Assembly (NCBI RefSeq): GCF_002205635.1
Contig: NZ_NISJ01000014.1
Coordinates: 1-64,000, forward strand
Length of the DNA: 64,000 nucleotides
Reading direction: 5' to 3'
DNA from: Sphingopyxis witflariensis
GTDB lineage: Bacteria; Pseudomonadota; Alphaproteobacteria; Sphingomonadales; Sphingomonadaceae
The notes below the pieces were generated by a model that was given only the letters and a program-made list of their open reading frames with translations, was not told the DNA's origin and ran no database searches. Positions 56,010 through 62,793 of the stretch are shown here, one piece after another (position 1 is the stretch's first letter; each line of letters opens with the position of its first letter). Both the position numbers and the translations under genes were made by a program.

Positions 56010-56353
56010 CATTTAAAGGGTAACAAAGACGGTCCCACGTTGGCGGGCATCGTCAATTAATCAACTACGGCAGGGACGCCCAGCTGGCCTACGTCGAATA
56101 CCGCATTGCCGACGATCATTACCTGCCTTGGTACGAACCGGACGCACCCGTTGCGACGGCCAGCGGGCGCGCCCGGCAATGGGGCGAAACAAGGCTTCCC
56201 AATCCAACCCTCAGGCATCGGGGTAGAAGTGAAAAGGGATATCCAAACACACCTCCGGGACGGAGTAAAATCCAAATCCGTCAAATATTATCGCTTTCCC
56301 GGAGTTGAACTCCCAAATACGTCTTCCTATTTCGTCAATATGGGAGATAAAAA
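56010..56353 (+). other. 344-bp region at the left edge of the AT-rich island
   Basis: No intact gene is seen. One frame (from about 56024) gives a protein-like stretch, NYGRDAQLAYVEYRIADD then HYLPWYEPDAP, which has no start codon and soon loses quality. It may be a remnant of an older gene. GC content falls to the right of about 56220. Confidence 0.4.
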
Positions 56354-57058
56354 ATGCCAACTTATGAAATTATTGTTACAGATGTAACTAGATATGGTGA
56401 TCTTTACTGCGTAGCCTGATGGGATGTACAAAACGGCAGCATGATCCGCCCTGAACCGCATTCGGCAAATGCAGCCGTCGAGGCATCCAGATTCTGGAAA
56501 GCCAAAGATGCGGGACCCGGCAAGTTCTTCTCTGTCGGAAATAGATTGCAGTTCGACGCAGAACTTCCACCGGCAGCTTTCCCATTTCCGCATGCGACCG
56601 AAGACAGGCTAGTATTACAACAGCCAAACGCAAAAATTTTGGACCAACATACTGTTGCAGAGATCGCACAGATCGTGCAACCAAGCGTGTCACCCACACT
56701 ACTTCATGCATTCGGCGGCCAACTGGTCCGAGCAAATTCCGGCAAAGCCTATGTGCCTGCCGACACTGCCACCTCTTCGCTCGGGGCAATCGAAGTCCTG
56801 CCCGGAGCTATCCACCTTTACGAAGACAACCTGCCAGGGAACAAGCGTCGCCTCCGAGCGGTTCTCCAGCACGCCGGGCTGGGATACGATCTATCGGTCA
56901 CTGCGGACGCCGCGAAAGAACGCTTTTTGGCAAATGGCTTGCCGGCCCTTGTCGCCGAGATTCAGCAGGCAGCACGCCTTCACGTGCGCGTCGGACTTGC
57001 CAGAGCATTCAACGATGCACCTTGCTATGCACAAGTGAATGGCCTCTATTTTTTGTAG
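56354..57058 (+). pseudogene. Dual-OB (DuOB)-like protein gene interrupted by an in-frame TGA
   Basis: ATG 56354, preceded by GGGAGA, opens a 235-codon frame: MPTYEIIVTDVTRYGDLYCVA, then TGA at 56417-56419, then WDVQNGSMIRPEPHSANAA and on to a stop at 57056. Sequence on both sides of the TGA forms one domain. CVA-x-WDVQNGSMIRP followed by FFSVGNRLQFDAELP and FPHATEDRLVL resembles the dual-OB domain family (Cys-Val-Gly/Ala-Gly, then a Gly-x-x-x-Arg-Pro/Leu turn, then PHxED). In that family the residue after CVA/CVG is Gly, so a GGA-to-TGA change is the simplest explanation. Translation could restart at ATG 56441. Downstream genes encode two DUF488 proteins, a partnership recalled for this family. 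Codon use is AT-richer than in neighbours. Confidence 0.7.
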
Positions 57059-57202
57059 CGGATTGCATCCAGCCATGCCCACGATAGACTGCTTCGCAAA
57101 ACTTGTCATATGCGTGGGCATATTTGCAACTTGGGACTTCGCCAACCGCTGGACCTGACATTTCACCACTACGTATCACGCAAACGAGAATCGGCTCGCA
57201 AC

Positions 57203-57826
57203 ATGTCTGAAATTTTGAGCGTCGGCCACTCTTCCCAATCATATTCGGCCTTCGCTATGCTATTGAAAAACGAGGGCGTAACCGCCATCGCTGATGTACG
57301 CAGCTCGCCCTTTTCCAAGCATTACCCACAGTATAATCGAACACAATTAAAAGCGGCTCTCGCCGAAGATAAGATATCATATGTCTTCTTGGGGCGGGAG
57401 CTTGGAGGAAGACCCAATCACCCGCATCTTTATACGCATGGCATTGCTGATTACGAAAAAATGGCCCGCACTTCTTCCTTTGAGACCGGCCTACAACGAC
57501 TCGAAAGAGGCGCCGAGAGATTCAGAATTGCAATGATGTGCTCAGAACACGATCCTCTCGATTGCCACCGATGCCTGTTGGTCGGGCGCGCGCTTACAGA
57601 AAGAGGCCATGTCGTTCGCCACATCGTTCAAGCAAGCACTCCGATCGTTCAGGACCAGATCGAGCAATGGCTCCTCGAACAGGCTGGAAAAATCCATGAT
57701 GACATGTTCGCTCCCTATCAGGTAAGATTGGAAGAAGCGTATCGCGAACGGGCAAATAAGGTTGCATTCATAGAGCGCGCACCGAACTCGCATGAAGATC
57801 TAAATGATTGGACATATCATGAATGA
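57203..57826 (+). CDS. DUF488-family protein (first of two)
   Basis: A 207-residue protein. It opens with ILSVGHSSQSYSAFAMLLKNEGVTAIADVRSSPFSKHYPQYNR, the DUF488 signature SxGHS...DVR. The second signature is MMCSEHDPLDCHRCLLVGRALTERGH, with the C-x-E-x4-C-H-R pattern typical of the family and likely catalytic. A 40-residue charged C-terminal helix region follows. ATG 57203 is taken from the family start; no strong ribosome binding site is visible. A nine-base inverted repeat (ATGCCCACG/CGTGGGCAT at 57075 and 57113) lies in the 144-bp gap upstream. Biochemical activity of DUF488 is not established to my knowledge. Confidence 0.85.
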   Translation: MSEILSVGHSSQSYSAFAMLLKNEGVTAIADVRSSPFSKHYPQYNRTQLKAALAEDKISYVFLGRELGGRPNHPHLYTHGIADYEKMARTSSFETGLQRLERGAERFRIAMMCSEHDPLDCHRCLLVGRALTERGHVVRHIVQASTPIVQDQIEQWLLEQAGKIHDDMFAPYQVRLEEAYRERANKVAFIERAPNSHEDLNDWTYHE

Positions 57827-58265
57827 AACGCGCGTAACGACGATTGGATTTACAAAAAGCACTGCCGAGCGTTTTTTTGAACGCATTCTCAGCGCGGGAG
57901 TAAAGACTGTTGTCGATGTACGCCTTCATAACACATCGCAGCTCGCTGGATTTGCCAAAGCTGAAGATCTTTCTTTCTTTCTGAGAAAAATTGGAAATAT
58001 CAACTACATTCACAAACCAATTCTTGCTCCAACTGACGATATACTTAAGTCTTTCAAGAAAGAGAAAGGTGATTGGAAAATATACGAAGAGAGTTTCATG
58101 AATCTTATGAACGATCGAAAGATAGAAAATCGATTCGACCCAGATTTTTTTAACGAATCTTGTCTTCTGTGCTCGGAAGATACGGCACATTATTGCCATC
58201 GCCGCTTGGTAGTCGAGTACCTCAACGACAAATGGGGGCATAATCTGCAAGTCCGACACCTATAA
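57819..58265 (+). CDS. DUF488-family protein (second of two)
   Basis: A 148-residue protein overlapping the first DUF488 gene by eight bases. TTIGFTKSTAERFFERILSAGVKTVVDVRLHNTSQLAGFAK is the DUF488 N-terminal block in its TIGFTKK variant. The C-terminal LLCSEDTAHYCHRRLVVEYLNDKWG carries Cys-x7-Cys-His-Arg. The two DUF488 proteins are only distantly related, so this is not a recent duplication. ATG 57819 is preferred to 57804. AT-rich codon use (Lys AAA, Ile ATA) differs strongly from the flanking chromosome. Confidence 0.87.
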   Translation: MNETRVTTIGFTKSTAERFFERILSAGVKTVVDVRLHNTSQLAGFAKAEDLSFFLRKIGNINYIHKPILAPTDDILKSFKKEKGDWKIYEESFMNLMNDRKIENRFDPDFFNESCLLCSEDTAHYCHRRLVVEYLNDKWGHNLQVRHL

Positions 58266-58352
58266 CAGCTCCGTTGAGTAGAAAATTCCCTTTCCTACAA
58301 AACACCCATATGGTTCATTCTATCGGTTTTAACTAACCGAAAGGACGAATCG

Positions 58353-59294
58353 ATGGACGCATCCGCCCCCAACCCCACCGGCATCCCCGCCCCCGGCACC
58401 TATCGCTGGACGCCGAAACTCCAGCGCGAATTTCTCGAACAGCTCGCCATCAACGGATCGGTGAAGATCGCCGCCGCGATGGTGTGCATGTCGCCCTCCG
58501 CCGCCTATCAGCTCAAACAGCGGCCGCAGGGCAAGGCATTCGCGCTCGGTTGGGCGGCGGCGATCCTGATCGCGCGCGGGCGGCTCGCCGATGAATTGCT
58601 CGACCGCGCGATCTGGGGCGTCGAGGAGAGCGTCGAGCGCGACAGCCGCGACGCGCATTTTACCCACAGCAAGCGCAAGCGCCATATCCCCAGCCTTGGC
58701 CTCGCGATGCTCGCCCGGCTCGACAAGATGGTCAACGTCCGCGCCCGCGCGGGCGAGGCAATGTTCGCACAGATTATCGCGGGCGACTGGGCGGGCTATC
58801 TGTCGCTGTTCGACGTCGATGCCGACAACCCCGATGCCGAGGGCCATAGCGCCGCGCTCGCCTGCTGGCTCGCCGCCCGCGACAATCGCGCCAACCCGCT
58901 CGCCAGCCTGTGGAAAGACAGTGCGATCGCGAATGAAGTTGCGCAGTTTTCCGCCGATTCCGAAGAAGAGGATGAAGCCGATCCGTCCCCGGAGGAAGAG
59001 GCGGCGGCGATGACCATCTGGCGCGACGAGGAAAGCGGCGAATGGCGCACCAACTTCCCGCCGCCCGAGGATTTTATTGGCATCGAGGAGGGCGAATTCG
59101 GCGACCCCGACTATGAACGCACCCTCGATCTGGACGAAGAAGCCGCCTTCGCAGCCACGCGCATCGCCGCCGTCGCGCCGCTGCGCCAGGCGGGCGAAGC
59201 CGCGCGGCGCGCCTTCTTCGGCCTGCCCGCGCCCGCCAATGACCCCGAACCGGCGGCGAAGCAAGGCGGGACAATGCGGAAATCGGCAGGATAG
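58353..59294 (+). CDS. HTH-like conserved protein, unknown function
   Basis: A 313-residue protein back in normal GC-rich composition. Residues ~20-75 (YRWTPKLQREFLEQLAINGSVKIAAAMVCMSPSAAYQLKQRP) look like a helix-turn-helix of the kind seen in terminase small subunits and transposase-type regulators. The middle is helical (LARLDKMVNVRARAGEAMFAQII). The C-terminal third is strongly acidic. No terminase large subunit or other phage gene is near, so a phage origin is not supported. ATG 58353 follows AGGACGAATCG. Confidence 0.65.
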   Translation: MDASAPNPTGIPAPGTYRWTPKLQREFLEQLAINGSVKIAAAMVCMSPSAAYQLKQRPQGKAFALGWAAAILIARGRLADELLDRAIWGVEESVERDSRDAHFTHSKRKRHIPSLGLAMLARLDKMVNVRARAGEAMFAQIIAGDWAGYLSLFDVDADNPDAEGHSAALACWLAARDNRANPLASLWKDSAIANEVAQFSADSEEEDEADPSPEEEAAAMTIWRDEESGEWRTNFPPPEDFIGIEEGEFGDPDYERTLDLDEEAAFAATRIAAVAPLRQAGEAARRAFFGLPAPANDPEPAAKQGGTMRKSAG

Positions 59295-59348
59295 CCCCTT
59301 GTTTTCTGGCCAAAGCCGGGAAACAGGTGGGGACGACGTGCCATGCAC

Positions 59349-59484
59349 AATCCTCCCTGTCGCGCAGCGATGGGGAGGTGGCAGCGCGAAGCGCCGACGG
59401 AGGGGCTTGGCGCTACCGTCGCCGCCCCTCCACCACGCCCTTCGGGCGCGGTCCCCCTCCCCATGGCTTCGCCGCAGGGAGGAT
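59349..59484. repeat. Dispersed repeat family A, rearranged copy
   Basis: ATCCTCCCTGTCGCGCAGCG then ATGGGGAGGTGGC starts like the other copies. The right half, GCCCCTCCACCACGCCCTTC then GGTCCCCCTCCCCATGGC, is the reverse complement of a left half, not the usual right half. So this copy is two left-type arms facing each other. The gap 59295-59684 contains only this and the following repeat. Confidence 0.8.
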
Positions 59485-59512
59485 CAGGCCCCGCATCGCC
59501 CACCCTCTCTTT

Positions 59513-59612
59513 CGTCATCCCCGCGAAAGCGGGGACCCAGCGCAAACAATATTCAGCGCGGCAGCGCTGCACTGCACCGTTGCAACTTGTTTCCCGCATG
59601 CGCCGGAATGGC
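59513..59612. repeat. Dispersed repeat family C with decayed right arm
   Basis: The left arm CGTCATCCCCGCGAAAGCGG, then GGACCCAGCG, is perfect. The right arm (GTTTCCCGCATGCGCCGGAAT) has several mismatches. Confidence 0.65.
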
Positions 59613-59684
59613 GAAACAGGAGGGCGCACTACCAAAACCCACCCCATCCATGCTATATTCGTCCCCAATCGAAGGAGGATAGCC

Positions 59685-60647
59685 ATGCCCGGTGACCTTG
59701 CGATCGTACTGAGCGGCGGCGGTGCCAAGGGCGCCTTTCAGGTCGGCGTGGTCCATGAACTTGTCGTCAATCGCGGCGTCCGGCTCGATATTGTCGCCGG
59801 GGTGTCGACCGGCGCGATCCAGGCGCTGGGGGTGGCGCAGGACGACGTGCCGGGGCTGCTTGACCGCTGGCTCGCCCTTCGCGGCAATGGCGATATCTAC
59901 AAGGAACGCCCGCTGGGGATCGCGGGCGGCATATTGGGCGAGGATGCGATTTACGACACCGCGCCGCTGCGCCGGATGCTCAAGGGCTTTGCCGACGACC
60001 GGAAATTGCGGGCCAGCGGGCGCAAGTTGCGGCTCGGCGTCGTCAACCTTGGCACCGGCGATTATCGCAGCATCGACGAAAGCGTCCCCGGCATCCACAA
60101 TTGGGTCTATGCCAGCTCGGCGATGCCGGTCTTTTTCGACCCGCTCAAAACCACCGCCGCCGACGGGAGCGAGGAACAATGGGTCGATGGCGGGGTGCGC
60201 AATGTGACCCCGCTCGACGACGCGCTCGAGCTTAATCCGCGTGGGGTCATCGTCGTCCGCGCCTCGCCGCCGCCGCGCCCGGGCAAGGTTCGCCTCTTCC
60301 CCAATCTGATCAAGATCGGGCTGCGCGCGGTCGATATATTGCAATCCGAAGTGTCGGCGAACGACACCAAAAACGCCGCACTGATCAATGACATCATCGC
60401 CGCGCGCGAGGCACAGGCGCGCGCCTTGCAGTCCGCGGGGATTGGCGGCGGCGCCGCGGCGCGCATCCTCCGCCCGCTCGACCTGCAAATCTCGCGCTAC
60501 CGCTTTGCGCCGATCCGCATCATCGAGCCCGATCAGGAGGTGTCCGAAACGCTGGAGTTCAATCCCGCGAAAATCCGCAAGGCGATCGACGCCGGACGCG
60601 CCGCGGTCGAGCGCGAATGGAAGGCGCTCGAACCGCTGCTGAGCTAG
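59685..60647 (+). CDS. Patatin-like phospholipase
   Basis: A 320-residue serine hydrolase. An oxyanion glycine loop (VLSGGGAKGAFQVGVV), the nucleophile elbow GVSTGAIQ (Gly-x-Ser-x-Gly with Ser near residue 42) and the Asp-Gly dyad in WVDGGVRNVTP are all intact. GAAGGAGGATAGCC precedes ATG 59685; the longer frame runs through the repeats. It probably deacylates phospholipids, in the cytosol or secreted by an unknown route. Monocistronic. Confidence 0.9.
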   Translation: MPGDLAIVLSGGGAKGAFQVGVVHELVVNRGVRLDIVAGVSTGAIQALGVAQDDVPGLLDRWLALRGNGDIYKERPLGIAGGILGEDAIYDTAPLRRMLKGFADDRKLRASGRKLRLGVVNLGTGDYRSIDESVPGIHNWVYASSAMPVFFDPLKTTAADGSEEQWVDGGVRNVTPLDDALELNPRGVIVVRASPPPRPGKVRLFPNLIKIGLRAVDILQSEVSANDTKNAALINDIIAAREAQARALQSAGIGGGAAARILRPLDLQISRYRFAPIRIIEPDQEVSETLEFNPAKIRKAIDAGRAAVEREWKALEPLLS

Positions 60648-60768
60648 CCGCCGGCGCACCTTGGCCCGCCCCGCCGCAAGCCCGTCACGGCTGGCCGGAT
60701 CGCCATTTCTTCCGCCGCGCCTTTGCCCCTAAGCCGATGGTCAGGGGGCGTGCAGAGGAGTAGCTATC

Positions 60769-61296
60769 GTGAACGCTTGCCCGACGACCGTCGGTGATAC
60801 CGGCCAGCCGCATCCGGCGAATATCGCGGACAGGGAAGCGACCACGCTCTTCTGGGGCCTGCAATATTGCCGCGCCAGCACATTGTCGCTGACCCGGCTC
60901 GAACTCGCGCTCGAAAGCGGCGATCGGCAACGGATTATCGAGGCGATGGACCGCCTCCACGCCCTCGATGGCGAAATCGAGCGCAAGGTCGCGAGCCTGC
61001 CCGCGCCGGTCGGGGCGGAGGCGCTCAATGAGCATTTGGGCCGTGAGAAAATGGCGGTGGCCTTCGAAAAGCTCGTCCTCGCCAGCGGGATCAGCGGCCC
61101 CGGCCTCGCCTCGCCGCCGACGTCGCTGCCCCAGCCGAGCCGGATCGGCGTCCCGGCGCCCGACATCGACTGGCCCCCGGCCGACGAGATGCACACGCCG
61201 CGCCTGATGCGCGCCATCCGCGACTATGGCCCAAAAGCTGCGCTGCTGGTCACCCTCGCCGCCGCGACCGGCGCGGTCATTTTCGTGGCGCTGTAA
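60769..61296 (+). CDS. Protein with C-terminal membrane helix, unknown function
   Basis: A 175-residue protein starting at GTG 60769 after GAGGAG. A helical N-terminal part (LFWGLQYCRASTLSLTRLELALESGD) and a Pro-rich linker precede a C-terminal helix (AALLVTLAAATGAVIFVAL), so it is probably tail-anchored with its body in the cytoplasm. No family is recognised. Confidence 0.65.
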   Translation: MNACPTTVGDTGQPHPANIADREATTLFWGLQYCRASTLSLTRLELALESGDRQRIIEAMDRLHALDGEIERKVASLPAPVGAEALNEHLGREKMAVAFEKLVLASGISGPGLASPPTSLPQPSRIGVPAPDIDWPPADEMHTPRLMRAIRDYGPKAALLVTLAAATGAVIFVAL

Positions 61297-61369
61297 CCGC
61301 CGCTGCCGCGAGCAGCAGCGGCGCGTCTTTTTCCGATGCATTTCGGGCCATATTTGCTCTCGCTTTCGT

Positions 61370-61780
61370 TCAGGGAATCCAGCCGGGCAGCGCCGCCGCC
61401 TGCCCGATCCAGCGCGCCATCAACGCCTCATCGGGCGCCTCATCCTCATAGATATGGAAGTATCGCGCCTCGGGGTCCTTCGACCCGACCGGCGGCTCCG
61501 GATCGAGCGAGGTGCCGCGAAACAGCGTCACTTTGATATATTTGGTGAAGCAATGAAAGGAGATGAACCAGCCCTGCCCCTCGACCCCGTAAAAGGGCGA
61601 GTTCCACCGCACCGCCTTCTGCGCCGCCGGGACGGTCCGCATGATCAGCGCATCGAGCCGCTTTCCCGCGTCGCTTTTCCAGCCCGGCATCGCGGCGATA
61701 TAGGCCTGCACCGGCGCGTCGCCATCGCCCTTGGAGATCTGGGGATTGCCGCCCGACAGCAGCACGGGTTCCTTAGCCAC
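61370..61780 (-). CDS. DUF1801-domain protein
   Basis: A 136-residue protein of the DUF1801 (YdhG-like) fold. VQAYIAAMPGWKSDAGKRLDALIMRTVPAAQKAVRWNSPFYGVEGQGWFISFHCFTKYIKVTLF (given here as family blocks) is characteristic. GTG 61780 is preferred because GGAG is eight bases upstream; ATG 61804 would extend further into the upstream gene. Some members are proposed iron or peptide binders, but the role is uncertain. Confidence 0.8.
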   Translation of the reverse strand: MAKEPVLLSGGNPQISKGDGDAPVQAYIAAMPGWKSDAGKRLDALIMRTVPAAQKAVRWNSPFYGVEGQGWFISFHCFTKYIKVTLFRGTSLDPEPPVGSKDPEARYFHIYEDEAPDEALMARWIGQAAALPGWIP

Positions 61781-61988
61781 GCCCCGCTCTCCGCCGGGCG
61801 ACATAGGGGAGCGCGAACATGTACAGGCCGGTGAACGTCAGCAGGAACAGCGGCGCAAGCGGCAACAGGTACACCCATTCGGCGGGCTTCTTGCCCAGTC
61901 CCAGCATGATGAAGATGCTCATCACGACCAGCGTGAACAGTATCGACACCCAGCGGTGGAACTGCCGTATCCAGATATTCCAGTTCAT
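61773..61988 (-). CDS. Small two-helix membrane protein
   Basis: A 71-residue protein with two hydrophobic helices (WVSILFTLVVMSIFIMLGL and YLLPLAPLFLLTFTGLYMFALPY) and a basic end. IRQFHRWVSILFT resembles the first helix of PepSY-type membrane proteins, but the protein is complete at this length. It overlaps the start of the DUF1801 gene. Confidence 0.7.
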   Translation of the reverse strand: MNWNIWIRQFHRWVSILFTLVVMSIFIMLGLGKKPAEWVYLLPLAPLFLLTFTGLYMFALPYVARRRAGRG

Positions 61989-62012
61989 CCGTCTCTCCCT
62001 TGTCGGCCAGGA

Positions 62013-62423
62013 TCAGTCCATTCGTGCCAAAGCTTCCTCCAGCCGCCCCAGGAAGCGCGGCCAGCCGGCCTTGGCACCATGATAGGCGAGCTGCTGATCG
62101 GGCTGGAAACCGGTCTGCTCCATGCGCAGCAGTGTACCCGTCGGGGTCGGCGTGAGCGTCCAGGTAACGACGCTCTCCAGCCCCTTGCCCGCCCAGCTAT
62201 AGGATAGCACCCGCTGCGGCTCGACCTCGATCACTTCGCAGTCGACATCGCCCCACTCGGCGCCAAAACGGAATTTATGCCCCGCAACCGCCGCGACATC
62301 GCCCTTCATCAGCCATTCCTCGACCAGATGCGGCATCGTCAGCGCGCGCCAGATCTTCTCCGCCGGCTGCGCGATTTCGCGTTCGACAATCACCGATCGG
62401 GTTGCGGCAGTTGCTTCGGTCAT
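62013..62423 (-). CDS. SRPBCC/AHSA1-domain protein
   Basis: A 136-residue START-like domain protein. REIAQPAEKIWRALTMPHLVEEWLMKGDV at the start and SVVTWTLTPTPTGTLLRMEQTGF are typical. ATG 62423 overlaps the stop of the arsR gene (ATGA), a very common ArsR-AHSA1 pairing. It probably binds a hydrophobic ligand or aids protein stability; the target is unknown. Confidence 0.87.
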   Translation of the reverse strand: MTEATAATRSVIVEREIAQPAEKIWRALTMPHLVEEWLMKGDVAAVAGHKFRFGAEWGDVDCEVIEVEPQRVLSYSWAGKGLESVVTWTLTPTPTGTLLRMEQTGFQPDQQLAYHGAKAGWPRFLGRLEEALARMD

Positions 62424-62743
62424 TGATCCATCCTTTTGAGCAAATCCTCGAGCCCGTCGAAACGGCTCTCCCAAAACCCCGTCATTTCCTGCGTCCAATC
62501 CGCAAGCGGCACCAGCGCACCGCGCGGGACACTATAATGCGTCTGCCGCCCCGCCTGCCGGTCCAGCACAAGGCCCGCCTGTTTGAGAACGCCCAAATGC
62601 TTCGACACCGCAGGCTGCGACACCCCGGCGCGCGCGGTCAGCGCCCCGACCGTCTGCTCGCCATCGCGGCACAATCGCTCGAAAATTGCCCGCCGCGTCG
62701 GGTCGGCGAGCGTCTTGAACAGCATGTCGGGCATCGAACACAT
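62420..62743 (-). CDS. ArsR-family winged-helix regulator
   Basis: A 107-residue repressor. FKTLADPTRRAIFERLCRDGEQTVGALTARAGVSQPAVSKHLGVLKQAGLV is the winged-helix core. There is no ELCVC-type metal site, so it is a non-metal member as usual with AHSA1 partners. It is coupled to the downstream AHSA1 gene, which it probably regulates along with itself. ATG 62734 is an alternative start. Confidence 0.9.
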   Translation of the reverse strand: MCSMPDMLFKTLADPTRRAIFERLCRDGEQTVGALTARAGVSQPAVSKHLGVLKQAGLVLDRQAGRQTHYSVPRGALVPLADWTQEMTGFWESRFDGLEDLLKRMDQ

Positions 62744-62793
62744 AACTCTCTGACTATGAATAACTCATAACCACCGAGTTATAGGTAAGTCAA

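Noticed and set aside
56106..56387. 93-residue plus-strand ORF before the DuOB-like gene
   Set aside because: Its sequence is not protein-like in composition, it overlaps the DuOB start in another frame, and it has no ribosome binding site.
56417..56419. TGA in the DuOB-like gene as selenocysteine codon
   Set aside because: The family is expected to have glycine here, not cysteine, and no SECIS-like hairpin is apparent right after the codon.
58353..59294. Prophage terminase small subunit
   Set aside because: Only the N-terminal helix-turn-helix is reminiscent; no large terminase, portal or other phage gene is nearby.
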